Source of the DNA: Gammaproteobacteria bacterium
GTDB taxonomy: Bacteria > Pseudomonadota > Gammaproteobacteria > Ga0077536
Length of the DNA stretch: 64,000 bases
Assembly: GCA_024235015.1 (NCBI GenBank)
Contig: JACKNG010000007.1
Span: 253,249-317,248, forward strand
Direction: 5' to 3'
A program made the translations under genes and the position numbers. Below are positions 1-8,409 of the stretch, one piece after another (the stretch's first letter is position 1; the number at the start of each line of letters is the position of its first letter). The notes under the pieces are model-generated. The model made no database searches. It saw only the letters and a program-made list of their open reading frames with translations, and was not told where the DNA came from.

Positions 1-45
1 GCGCCGCGCCGCGCACGCCTGAGCGGCTACGCGCCGGCACCGCCC

Positions 46-51
46 TATACT
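46..51 (+). promoter_or_regulatory. Possible -10 box for the TPP enzyme
   Basis: TATACT lies 28 bases before the ATG of the first gene, in otherwise very GC-rich DNA. The same hexamer precedes three other + strand genes in the window. No good -35 box is visible. Confidence 0.35.
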
Positions 52-79
52 GCCGCCGTCGCCACGCCGGGTTCCGTCC

Positions 80-1786
80 ATGCACGCACCGCTGCCCCGC
101 ACCGCCGCCGAGGCCTTCCTGCTCAGCCTGTCCGCCACCGGCATCGCGCATTTCTTCGCCAATCCCGGCACCGATTGCGCGCCGCTGATCGAGGGCTATG
201 CCCACGGCGCCGCCCGGGGCTGGACCCTGCCGCGGCCGATCGCCTGCGTGCACGAGACCCTGGCCGTCGGCATGGCCCACGGTGCCAGCCTGGTCACGGG
301 TGAAGCGCAGGCGGTGATGCTGCACACCAACGTCGGCCTCGCCAACGGCGTCATGGGCCTGCTCAACGCGGCCAGCGACCAGGTGCCGATGCTGCTGCTG
401 TCGGGGCGCACGCCGATCGTCGAACAGGGGCGCGACGGGTGCCGCGATCTGGGCATCCACTGGGGCCAGGAGATGCGCGACCAGGCCGCGCTGGTGCGCG
501 AGTCGTGCAAGTGGGACTACGACGCGCGTTACGGCGAGCAGCTGCCGGCGCTGGTCGAACGCGCGCTGGCCATCGCGCGCAGCGCGCCGCAGGGGCCGGT
601 CTACCTCGCCCTGGCGCGCGAGGTGCTGGCCGAGCCGTGGCCGCGTGGCGTGCCGGCGACGGTGCCGCGTATCGCGCCAGCCGAGCCGGCGCGCCCCGCG
701 GCCGCAGCCATCGAACGCGCCGCCGCCATCCTGGCCGGCGCCGAGCGGCCGCTGATCGTGGCCCAGCGCAGCGGCACCGACCGCCATGCCTGGCAGGCCC
801 TGCTCGATCTCGCCGAGCGCTTCGCCCTGCCGGTGGCCGAGCACTGGAGCGTGCGGCCGGGTTTCCCCACCACCCACCCCATGCATGCCGGCTTCGCGCC
901 GGGCGCGGCGCTGGCGAGTGCCGACGCCGTGCTGGTGCTCGATGCCATGGTGCCGTGGATCCCGGCGCACACCACCCTCGCCGCGGGTTGCCAGGTCATC
1001 CAGGCCGGCGCGGATCCGCTCAAGGTCCGCATCCCGGTCCGCGGCTACCCGAGCGATCTCACCCTCGCCGGTGACATCGGCCTGATCCTCGCAGACCTCG
1101 CCGTCGCGCTGGCCGAGCGCCTGGCGCCGGGTGATGCCGCCGTCAGCGCGCGGCGCGAGCGCCTCGCCGCCGCCCATCGCAGCGCGCGCGAGGCCCTGTT
1201 CGCCATCGCCCGCGACGGCGGCGGCGCGCCCATGCATCCCTTCTACGCCACGCGCTGCATCAACGATGCTTTCGGCGCGCAGGCAACCTACGTCAGCGAG
1301 CTGGCCCTCAACCCGGCGCTGCTGGATCTCGAACGCCCCGGCCAGTACTTCAGCCATGCCCTGTCCGGCGGCCTCGGCTGGGGCGTGCCGGCCGCGCTCG
1401 GCGTGCAGCTGGCGAAACCCGGCGAGGCCGTGGTGGCCTGCGTCGGCGACGGCAGTCATCTGTTCGCCAACCCGGTCGCCGCGCACCAGCTGGCCGAGGC
1501 CCTGGCCCTGCCGCTGCTGATCTGCGTGTTCGACAACGGCGCCTGGAACACCGTGCGGGCGGCGACCCGCGCCATGTATCCCGAGGGCGCCGCCGCCGGC
1601 AGCGCCGCGATGCCCTTGACCTCGCTCGAACCTGCGCCGGACTACGTCGCCATCGCGCGCGCCAGCCGCGCCCATGCCGAGCGCGTGGTCGACGGCCGCG
1701 AGCTGCCGGCGGCGCTGGCGCGGGCCCGCGCGGCGATGCGCGCCGGCCAGCCCGCGCTGCTCGATCTCGTCGTGCGCGCGCCCTGA
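80..1786 (+). CDS. Thiamine-diphosphate-dependent enzyme, acetolactate synthase/benzoylformate decarboxylase-like
   Basis: A 568-residue protein with the three-domain layout of the pyruvate-oxidase/acetolactate-synthase superfamily. The N-terminal PYR domain carries the activating glutamate in VHET (E59). A central domain follows, then a PP domain with the ThDP/Mg motif GDG at 456-458 and the closing Asn at 486 (FDNGAWN). Such enzymes are cytosolic and decarboxylate 2-keto acids or join acyl groups. The substrate cannot be read here: the protein lacks neighbours of branched-chain synthesis (no ilvN or ilvC), so a catabolic decarboxylase or lyase is more likely than a biosynthetic acetolactate synthase. 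It is followed after 167 bases by a run of four catabolic-looking genes on the same strand. The family call is firm; the reaction is open. Confidence 0.88.
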   Translation: MHAPLPRTAAEAFLLSLSATGIAHFFANPGTDCAPLIEGYAHGAARGWTLPRPIACVHETLAVGMAHGASLVTGEAQAVMLHTNVGLANGVMGLLNAASDQVPMLLLSGRTPIVEQGRDGCRDLGIHWGQEMRDQAALVRESCKWDYDARYGEQLPALVERALAIARSAPQGPVYLALAREVLAEPWPRGVPATVPRIAPAEPARPAAAAIERAAAILAGAERPLIVAQRSGTDRHAWQALLDLAERFALPVAEHWSVRPGFPTTHPMHAGFAPGAALASADAVLVLDAMVPWIPAHTTLAAGCQVIQAGADPLKVRIPVRGYPSDLTLAGDIGLILADLAVALAERLAPGDAAVSARRERLAAAHRSAREALFAIARDGGGAPMHPFYATRCINDAFGAQATYVSELALNPALLDLERPGQYFSHALSGGLGWGVPAALGVQLAKPGEAVVACVGDGSHLFANPVAAHQLAEALALPLLICVFDNGAWNTVRAATRAMYPEGAAAGSAAMPLTSLEPAPDYVAIARASRAHAERVVDGRELPAALARARAAMRAGQPALLDLVVRAP

Positions 1787-1953
1787 TTGCACGGGCCTGC
1801 CGCGGCCCGCTCGTCGGTCCGCGCTGCCGCAGGATGGCGTCGACGACAATGACCCGGTCTGCGTCGATCGCATCGGCCCCGCGGCCTTGCTCGCTACGCT
1901 TTCCGTCGGCCTGCTAGGATGCGCGCTTCGTCAACCGCCGAGGGAACCCCGCC

Positions 1954-3204
1954 GTGACCCAGCCCGCCTCCGCCCCCGAAGACGTCGGCATGGATGCCGC
2001 CCGCCTCGAACACATCGCGCCCGCGCTGCAGCGTTACGTCGATGCCGGTACCTACGGTGGTTTCAGCACCCTCGTGATGCGCCGCGACCGCGTCGTGCAC
2101 GCGGCCCAGGTCGGCTGGCAGGATCGCGAAGCCGGGGTGCCGATGGCGGCGGACAGCATCTTCCGTATCTACTCGATGACCAAGCCCATCGTGTGCACGG
2201 CGCTGATGACCCTGTACGAGGAAGGGCGTTGCCAGCTGGTCGACCCGGTGGCCAAGTTCATCCCGGCCTTCGGCGCGACCAAGGTGCTGGGCGCGGACGG
2301 CAAGCTCGAAGACCAGCACATGCTGCGGCCGCTGCAGGTGCGCGATCTCATGTCGCACACCTGCGGACTCAGCTACGACTTCTTCGAGGACTACTCGATC
2401 GGTGCGCAGTACCGCGAAGCGCGCCTGATGAACGATGCCGGGCGCAGCCTCGAAGCCCTGATCGCCGAGCTGGCGAAGATCCCGCTGGCCTTCCACCCCG
2501 GCACGGCCTGGCACTACAGCCTGGGCATCGACGTCGCCGCGCACCTGATCGAGGTCATCGCCGACCAGCCGCTCGGCGACTTCCTGCGCGAACGCCTGTT
2601 CGCACCGCTCGGCATGGACGACACCGCGTTCGGGGTGCCGGCCGACAAGCGCGCGCGCCTCGCCGCCATGTACGGCCATCCGGACCTGATCGGCCGCGAC
2701 GCGACCTTCCCGCAGATCTTCCAGGCGTTTCTCGACAAGAACGTCGCGCGCCGGGACGAGGTCGCCGAGACCTATCCCTGCGACGCGCCGGAGGTGTTCC
2801 AGCGCGGCGGCCTCGGCCTGTTCTCGACCGCGGCCGACTACCTCGCCTTCGCCCGCATGCTGCTCGACGGCCGCGCGCCGGACGGGCGGCGCATCATCGG
2901 GCGCAAGACCCTCGAGCTCATGCACACCAACCATCTCACCGCCGCGCAGCTGCCGATCATGCTCGGCGGCGCGCCGATGCCGGGCTGGGGTTTCGGCCTC
3001 GGCTCGCGCGTCGCACTGGACGTCGGCCAGCTCGGCGTATCGGGCTCGCTGGGCGAGTTCGGCTGGGCCGGCGCGGCCAAGACCTACTACTGGGTCGACC
3101 CGGCGGAGGAACTCGCCGCGGTGCTGATGACCCAGTTCATGATCGGCTTCGACCTGCCGGAGTACGACTTCCGCGCGCTGGTCTACCAGGCGATCGACGA
3201 CTGA
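1954..3204 (+). CDS. Serine hydrolase, class C beta-lactamase fold (esterase EstB-like)
   Basis: A 416-residue protein with the SxxK nucleophile motif SMTK (S74, K77) and a downstream YS tyrosine motif in WHYSLGIDV, as in EstB-type esterases and class C beta-lactamase relatives. There is no signal peptide, so it should act in the cytoplasm, which fits a carboxylesterase rather than an antibiotic-defence enzyme. It sits 28 bases before a carboxymuconolactone decarboxylase-like gene and probably shares its transcript. It could open an ester or lactone made in the same pathway; Baeyer-Villiger-type monooxygenases encoded nearby would make such esters. That link is inference. The start follows a GAGGGAACC ribosome site. 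Confidence 0.88.
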   Translation: MTQPASAPEDVGMDAARLEHIAPALQRYVDAGTYGGFSTLVMRRDRVVHAAQVGWQDREAGVPMAADSIFRIYSMTKPIVCTALMTLYEEGRCQLVDPVAKFIPAFGATKVLGADGKLEDQHMLRPLQVRDLMSHTCGLSYDFFEDYSIGAQYREARLMNDAGRSLEALIAELAKIPLAFHPGTAWHYSLGIDVAAHLIEVIADQPLGDFLRERLFAPLGMDDTAFGVPADKRARLAAMYGHPDLIGRDATFPQIFQAFLDKNVARRDEVAETYPCDAPEVFQRGGLGLFSTAADYLAFARMLLDGRAPDGRRIIGRKTLELMHTNHLTAAQLPIMLGGAPMPGWGFGLGSRVALDVGQLGVSGSLGEFGWAGAAKTYYWVDPAEELAAVLMTQFMIGFDLPEYDFRALVYQAIDD

Positions 3205-3232
3205 GCCTCGCGCGAGCCCGGGGGAGGGGAAC

Positions 3233-3874
3233 ATGACTGCCGAGAACGATCCGACCAGCCGCGCCCGCCGCGGCGTACAGGCCGGCCTGCTGGCGCTGGC
3301 CACGACCAGCGCGGCGTGGGCCGAACCGCCGCGCATCGCGCCGTTGCCGCCGGCCGAGTGGAGCGCCGAGCAGCGCGAGCTGCTCGCGCCGTACCTGAAC
3401 GACGGCAAGGTCTACAACGTGTTCGCGACCCTGGCCAACCACCCGGAACTCGCGCGTGACTGGCTGGGCTTCGCCCTGCACATCCTCAAGCGCAACAGCC
3501 TGCCGGCGCGCGAGCGCGAACTGCTCATCCTGCGCACCGGCTGGCTGTGCGAGGCCGAGTACGAGTGGGCGCACCACGTCGTCATCGGCAAGGAGTCCGG
3601 GCTGACCGCGGACGACGTCGAGCGCATCATGCAGGGGCCGAACGCGCCGGGCCTCGATCCCCGTGATCGCCTGCTGCTGCGCGCCGCCGACGAGCTCTAC
3701 CGCGACCAGCGGGTCAGCCAACCGACCTGGGATGCACTCGGTGCGCACTACGACACGCGTCAGCTGATGGACATCGTCATGACCGTCGGCCAGTACACGA
3801 TGGTGTCGATGGCGCTGAAGAGCTTCGGCGTGCAACTCGAGGACGGCTTCACGGGCTTCGAACGGGCGCCCTGA
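3233..3874 (+). CDS. Carboxymuconolactone decarboxylase family protein with an exported-looking N-terminus
   Basis: A 213-residue protein. The CMD/AhpD-like core is clear in the stretch RERELLILRTGWLCEAEYEW followed by AHHV, the usual helical hairpin carrying the histidine. Only one cysteine of the AhpD CxxC pair is present, so thiol-peroxidase chemistry of the AhpD kind is not expected. Oddly for this normally cytosolic family, residues about 11-31 read as a signal peptide: an RARR start, a hydrophobic stretch and AWA before EPP. It overlaps nothing and lies 18 bases before the thiolase-like gene. The family is certain, but export and substrate are not. A GGGGAGGGG ribosome site precedes the ATG. 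Confidence 0.85.
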   Translation: MTAENDPTSRARRGVQAGLLALATTSAAWAEPPRIAPLPPAEWSAEQRELLAPYLNDGKVYNVFATLANHPELARDWLGFALHILKRNSLPARERELLILRTGWLCEAEYEWAHHVVIGKESGLTADDVERIMQGPNAPGLDPRDRLLLRAADELYRDQRVSQPTWDALGAHYDTRQLMDIVMTVGQYTMVSMALKSFGVQLEDGFTGFERAP

Positions 3875-3892
3875 GCGCCGCCGGCCGGCCGC

Positions 3893-5032
3893 ATGAGCCG
3901 CTACGCCATCGCCGGCCTCGGCGTCACCGCCCAGGGCGTGCTGCCCGGGACCTCGGCCGAGCAGCTCGCCTGGGACGCGGTCGAACTCGCGCTGGCCGAT
4001 GCCGGGCTCGCCCGCGGCGCCGTCGATGGCTACGTCTTCCAGCCGGGCTTCGGCGAGAACACCACCGGGCTCGCCGCGGCGCGCGCGGCGCTCGGCGCCA
4101 ACGTCACCCTGCAGGTCAACTCGAGCGGCGCCACCGCCATCCTGGCCATCGCCACGGCCATCGGCCTGATCGCGTCCGGCGCCGCCGATCACGTGATGTG
4201 CGTGCACGCGACCAACGCGCGCTCGCAGGCGGTGACGGTGGGCGAGGGTGACGTCAACGAGTACGCCACGGTCGGCCTGTTCTCACCCGGCGCGCGCATG
4301 GCCCTCGGCGCGCAGCGCTGGTTCGACACCTACGGGCGCGGTTCGGCCGACCTCGCCGAGATTGCCGTGGCCCTGCGCGCTAATGCCGTGCCGCGCATCG
4401 ATGCCTACCGCCACGCCCAGCCCATCACCGTCGACGACCACCAGGCCTCGCGTTTCATCGTGCGCCCGCTGCGCCTGTACGACTACTGCCTGGTCACCGA
4501 CGGCGCCATCGCCTTCGTCGTCACCACGCTCGAGCGCGCACGCGACCTCGCGCGCCGGCCGGTCGCCGTGCTCGGCCTCGGCGCCAGCCACGAGGTCGCC
4601 CTGGCGCGCGCGTACGGGCGGGCGCCGGGCATCGCCGGCGCCGATTTCGATCCCGCTGCGGCACGCACGCGCGCCTTCGCCGCCGCCGGGCTCGGGATCG
4701 ACGACATCGACGTGTTCCAGTTCTACGACGCCTTCACCATCCTGGTCGCGCAGCAGATCGAGGCCTACGGCCTGTGCGGCCCGGGCGAGGCCGCGGAATG
4801 GATCCGCGCCGGCAACTTCCGTTTCGATTCGGCGCGGCCCTGCAACACCTCCGGCACGCTGCACTCCTGGGGCTACGTGCAGGGCTTCACCCACGTCGCC
4901 GAGGGCGTGCGCCAGCTGCGCGGCGAGGGCGGCGCGACCCAGGTCGCCGCGGCCGAGACCGCGCTGGTCACCAACATCGGTCTGACCGGCGCCGGCCAGG
5001 CCCACGCGGCGCTGATCCTGGGACGCGTATGA
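3893..5032 (+). CDS. Thiolase-like protein (Ltp/SCP-x type), probable CoA-ester aldolase or lyase subunit
   Basis: A 379-residue thiolase-fold protein of the lipid-transfer-protein group. Where true thiolases carry the acyl-accepting cysteine, this one reads NSSGATAILAI, so the nucleophile is replaced by serine. It keeps the YDAFT and PCNTSG motifs of the group. Its stop overlaps by four bases (ATGA) the start of a DUF35 zinc-ribbon/OB protein. In steroid degraders the Ltp2-ChsH2 pair of this architecture is a retro-aldolase that splits a CoA-activated side chain and needs the DUF35 partner. By analogy this pair may cleave a beta-hydroxyacyl-CoA, but the substrate is unknown. A simple acetyl-CoA acetyltransferase role is unlikely without the cysteine. 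Confidence 0.87.
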   Translation: MSRYAIAGLGVTAQGVLPGTSAEQLAWDAVELALADAGLARGAVDGYVFQPGFGENTTGLAAARAALGANVTLQVNSSGATAILAIATAIGLIASGAADHVMCVHATNARSQAVTVGEGDVNEYATVGLFSPGARMALGAQRWFDTYGRGSADLAEIAVALRANAVPRIDAYRHAQPITVDDHQASRFIVRPLRLYDYCLVTDGAIAFVVTTLERARDLARRPVAVLGLGASHEVALARAYGRAPGIAGADFDPAAARTRAFAAAGLGIDDIDVFQFYDAFTILVAQQIEAYGLCGPGEAAEWIRAGNFRFDSARPCNTSGTLHSWGYVQGFTHVAEGVRQLRGEGGATQVAAAETALVTNIGLTGAGQAHAALILGRV

Positions 5033-5469
5033 GCGGCGCCGACGAACAGCCCGATCTCGCCCCGCCGCCGCGCGTGGTCGGTCCCGGTGATGCGCCCTTC
5101 TGGGCTGCCATCGACGCCGGCGAGCTGGCCGTCGCGCGCTGTCGTTGCGGCGCCTGCTACCTGCGCGAGCAGGCCTGCCCGGCCTGTGACGCGCCGGCCA
5201 GCGCGCTGCGCTGGGTACCCGCCGCGGGCCGCGCGACCCTGCTCAGCCACGTCGTCTTCGACAAGGCCTACCATCCCTACTTTGCCGACCGCCTGCCCTA
5301 CGTGGTCGCGGTCGTGGCGCTGGAAGAGGGGCCGGAACTGGTCACCAACCTGGTCGAGGTCACGGCCGGTGACCTCGACGCCGGCGTGCTCTGCAGCGGC
5401 CTGCCCCTGCGGCTGCGCATCGTGCAGCGCGGCGGGCAGGCGATCCACGCCGCGGTGCGGGCGGGCTGA
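5029..5469 (+). CDS. DUF35 zinc-ribbon/OB-fold protein, partner of the thiolase-like protein
   Basis: A 146-residue protein starting at the ATG that overlaps the thiolase-like stop codon. It has four cysteines in two CxxC-like pairs (CRCGAC and CPAC), which form the rubredoxin-like zinc ribbon, followed by an OB-fold with the family phrase FADRLPYVVAVV. Proteins of this type bind thiolase-fold partners and, in ChsH2, help form the active site and CoA pocket. The overlap makes translational coupling and a 1:1 complex likely. It ends 12 bases from the convergent LrgB gene, with no obvious intrinsic terminator between. Confidence 0.9.
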   Translation: MSGADEQPDLAPPPRVVGPGDAPFWAAIDAGELAVARCRCGACYLREQACPACDAPASALRWVPAAGRATLLSHVVFDKAYHPYFADRLPYVVAVVALEEGPELVTNLVEVTAGDLDAGVLCSGLPLRLRIVQRGGQAIHAAVRAG

Positions 5470-5481
5470 GCGGCACCCGGC

Positions 5482-6216
5482 TCAGGCGCCGAGCAGGCGC
5501 ACCAGCCACGGCAGCAGCAGCGGCAGGGCCACGGCGGTGAACAGGCCGTTCAGGCCCATCGCCAGCGCGGCGAAGGCGCCGGCCTGCTCGCTGACCTGGA
5601 AGGCCCGCGCGGTGCCGATGCCGTGGGCGGCGAGGCCGATGGCGAAACCGCGGATGGCGTCGTCCTCGATACGCAGGCAGCGGAACACGTAGCGCGCGCC
5701 GACCGCGCCGAGGATGCCGGTGGCGATGACCAGTACCGCGGTCAGCGACGGCAGGCCGCCGAGCTTCTCGGCCACGCCCATGGCGATGGGCGTGGTGACG
5801 CTCTTCGGTGCCAGCGACATCAGCAGCTCGTGGTCGCCGCCGAGCAGTGCGCCGAGCACGACCGCCGACAGCGCCGCGGCCAGCGACCCGGCCACCAGTG
5901 CCAGCAGCAACGGCCCGGCCAGGGCGCGCAGGCGGCCGAACTGGGCGTAGAGCGGGATGGCGAGCGCGACCGTGGCCGGGCCGAGCAGGAAGTGCACGAA
6001 TTGCGCACCCTCGAAGTAGACCGGGTAGGGCGTGTCGGTGGCGAGCAGGATGGCGGCGAGCATCGCCACCGACAGCAGCACCGGATTGGCCGCCGGATGG
6101 CCGCCGAGGCGGGCGTGCACGGTGCAGGCGAGCTGGTAGCAGACCAGGGTGAGGGTGAGGCCGAGCAGCGGCGACTCGGCCAGGTAGACCCAGATCGCCG
6201 CGACCGAGTCGTTCAT
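5482..6216 (-). CDS. LrgB/CidB family membrane protein
   Basis: A 244-residue hydrophobic protein with about eight membrane segments. The family signature SLAPKSVTTPIAMGV is present, followed by the conserved GIGTARAFQ region near the C-terminus. LrgB works with the holin-like LrgA; in bacteria the pair is tied to murein hydrolase control and, in several species, to export or import of pyruvate or other small acids. Start and stop overlap the upstream lrgA-like gene by four bases (ATGA), so the two are one translational unit. The - strand start chosen gives the normal family N-terminus. Confidence 0.9.
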   Translation of the reverse strand: MNDSVAAIWVYLAESPLLGLTLTLVCYQLACTVHARLGGHPAANPVLLSVAMLAAILLATDTPYPVYFEGAQFVHFLLGPATVALAIPLYAQFGRLRALAGPLLLALVAGSLAAALSAVVLGALLGGDHELLMSLAPKSVTTPIAMGVAEKLGGLPSLTAVLVIATGILGAVGARYVFRCLRIEDDAIRGFAIGLAAHGIGTARAFQVSEQAGAFAALAMGLNGLFTAVALPLLLPWLVRLLGA

Positions 6217-6572
6217 GTCGAGTCGCCGCGATCCGCCGTGGGCGCAACCAGCAGCTTGAGCACCACGGCGGTGACGCCGAGACCGATGGCGGTACTGAGG
6301 ACCAGGGCGACGGTCAACGGCAGCCAGTCCTCGGCGACCCGGTGGGCGTGGACCAGCACGCCGGTGCCGGCCGGCACGAACAGCAGCGAGAGGTGTTGCA
6401 GCAGGCCCTGCGCGGTGCCGCGCAATTCGGCGCCCGGGCCGCGCCGCAGGGCCAGCACCGCGAGCAGCAGGGCCATGCCGACGACGGGGCCCGGCACGGC
6501 CAGGCCCAGCAGTCGGGCGAGCACCTCGCCAGCGAGCTGGAACAGCAGCAGCCCGGTCAGTGCCCGCAGCAT
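6213..6572 (-). CDS. LrgA/CidA family holin-like membrane protein
   Basis: A 119-residue protein with four hydrophobic segments and the family pattern VPGPVVGMALL followed by LLFVPAGTGVL. It is the first gene of a two-gene - strand operon with the LrgB homologue. LrgA/CidA proteins oligomerise in the inner membrane and act as holin-like pores or as one half of a small-acid transport system. The size is normal for the family. No LytSR-type regulator is encoded next to it, so control is not evident. Confidence 0.88.
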   Translation of the reverse strand: MLRALTGLLLFQLAGEVLARLLGLAVPGPVVGMALLLAVLALRRGPGAELRGTAQGLLQHLSLLFVPAGTGVLVHAHRVAEDWLPLTVALVLSTAIGLGVTAVVLKLLVAPTADRGDST

Positions 6573-6623
6573 CGTGCCCTGTCGCCGGGCCGTTGCCTGC
6601 AGTGCCCGCCTGCGGCAGGCCGC

Positions 6624-8270
6624 TCAGGCGAAGTCGATACCGGGATAGCCGTCCGCGGCCGCCTTGAGGTGCTTGGTGTATTCCACGCCGCCGGTGGCGA
6701 AGATGTTGTAGCGAGTGTGGCCGTACTCGTGACCGTCGAGGTTGGAGTTGTAACCCGTGATCCAGCTCTGCGCCTTGTTGATGAGCAGGCCGTCGTAGCT
6801 CTGCCTGACGGCGTCGAACCAGGCCTGCTCGGCTTCGGCGGTGACGTCGAAGCGCGTCTGGCCCTGTTGCCACAGGCGCTGGAACATCGGCGTCAGCCAG
6901 TCGACGGCGGTTTCCGAGCCGCGCGGGAAATTGGCCGCGGCGACCTGCGGGCCACCGAGCATCGCCATGTTGGGAAAACCGTGCACCAGCATGCCGAGGT
7001 AGGTGACGGGGCCGCGCGCCCACTTGTCGCGCAGCTTCTTGCCGCCGATGCCGCGGATGTCGATGCGGTCATAGGCGCCGGTGAAGGCATCGAAGCCGGT
7101 GGCGTAGATGAGCACGTCGAACTCGAACTCGCGGTCGGTGGTGCGCAAGCCGGTCGGCGTGATGCGCTCGATCGGCGTCGCCTTGGCGTTGACCAGCTCG
7201 ACGTTGTCGCGGTTGTAGGCCTCGAAGTAGTGGGTCTCGAGCGGCAGGCGCTGCACGCCGAAGCCGTGGTCCTTGGGGATCAGCAGCTCGGCCACCGCCG
7301 GGTCCTTGACCCGCTGGCGGATGCGATCGGCGATGTAGTCCGACAGCTCGGCGTTGGCTGCTTCCTCGGTGAAGATCTCGGGGAAGTTGGCCAGCCAGAT
7401 GCTGAAGCCGGGTTGCTCGTAGAGCTCGTCCCAGAAAGCGCGGCGCTGTTCCGCCGTGAGGTCGTAGAAGCTGCGCGGATCGGGGACGTGTTCGAAGGCC
7501 GCCGGCGACTGCGCGCAAGCCGCGAAGATCTCGTCGTAGCGGGCACGGATCGAGGCCATCTCCTCGTCGCTGATGGGACCGTTGTTGAGCGGTGCGGCCC
7601 AGTTCGCGCGGCGCTGGAACACCGTGAGGTGGCCAGCCTGTTCGGCGATCACCGGGATGATCTGGATGGCGGTCGCGCCGGTGCCGATGATGCCGACCCG
7701 CTTGCCGCTCAAATCGAGCGGTTCGTGTGGCCAGTTGGCGGGGTGGAAGGCGATGCCCTGGAAGTCGTCGATGCCCGGAATGCGAGGCAGGGTCGGCGTC
7801 GACAGCGGGCCGAGCGCGGTGACGACGATACGCGAGCTCATCTCGCGGCCGTCGGTCAGCGTGATCCGCCAGAGATCTGCCTCCTCGTCGAACTGCATGG
7901 CGGCGACCTTGCAGCCGAACTGCATGTGGTCGCGCAGGTCGAGCTTGTCGACGACGTAGTTCAGGTAACGCAGGGTTTCCGGCTGCGGCGAGAAGCGTTC
8001 CTTCCAGTGCCATTCCTCGAGCAGTTCCTTGGAGAACGAGTAACCGTAGGTATAGCTCTCGGAGTCGAAGCGTGCGCCCGGGTAGCGGTTGCTCCACCAG
8101 GTGCCGCCGGGACCGTCGTTGGCATCGAGGACCGTCGCATTGATGCCGAGGTCGACCAGGCGCTTGATCTGGTAGATGCCGGAGACGCCGGCGCCGATGA
8201 CGATGACTTCGTAGTCGTAGGGCGCGGTGGCGGGGTTGATCGGAGTGGTCTGGGCTGCGGTGCTTGCCAT
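6624..8270 (-). CDS. Flavin-binding monooxygenase, Baeyer-Villiger type
   Basis: A 548-residue NADPH/FAD enzyme. The FAD Rossmann motif GAGVSG starts near residue 27, a GGTWW segment follows at about 55-59, the Baeyer-Villiger fingerprint FxGxxxHxxxWP is exact at residues 170-181, and the NADPH Rossmann motif GTGATA is at 196-201. Such enzymes insert oxygen next to a ketone to give an ester or lactone. I start at 8270 because GAGGGG lies just upstream and the longer frame has no homology-like N-terminus. An enoyl-CoA hydratase lies upstream on the same strand. The second such enzyme at 33308-34777 is a different lineage. The substrate is unknown; cyclic or bulky ketones are typical. Confidence 0.92.
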   Translation of the reverse strand: MASTAAQTTPINPATAPYDYEVIVIGAGVSGIYQIKRLVDLGINATVLDANDGPGGTWWSNRYPGARFDSESYTYGYSFSKELLEEWHWKERFSPQPETLRYLNYVVDKLDLRDHMQFGCKVAAMQFDEEADLWRITLTDGREMSSRIVVTALGPLSTPTLPRIPGIDDFQGIAFHPANWPHEPLDLSGKRVGIIGTGATAIQIIPVIAEQAGHLTVFQRRANWAAPLNNGPISDEEMASIRARYDEIFAACAQSPAAFEHVPDPRSFYDLTAEQRRAFWDELYEQPGFSIWLANFPEIFTEEAANAELSDYIADRIRQRVKDPAVAELLIPKDHGFGVQRLPLETHYFEAYNRDNVELVNAKATPIERITPTGLRTTDREFEFDVLIYATGFDAFTGAYDRIDIRGIGGKKLRDKWARGPVTYLGMLVHGFPNMAMLGGPQVAAANFPRGSETAVDWLTPMFQRLWQQGQTRFDVTAEAEQAWFDAVRQSYDGLLINKAQSWITGYNSNLDGHEYGHTRYNIFATGGVEYTKHLKAAADGYPGIDFA

Positions 8271-8409
8271 GGTAGTTCCCCTCGATGCGGATGACGGTGA
8301 GCGCGGCGCGGCCTCGTGCGCCGCGCCCGCGTGGACACTCACCGCATGTTAGCCGCGGCGGCGGCCGTTTCAAATCCGCCCGCCGGGCGCGCCGCCATGC
8401 ACACCGGCG

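Noticed and set aside
6342..8294. A 650-residue + strand frame opposite the first Baeyer-Villiger-type gene
   Set aside because: No motif. The - strand has the full FAD/NADPH signature set.
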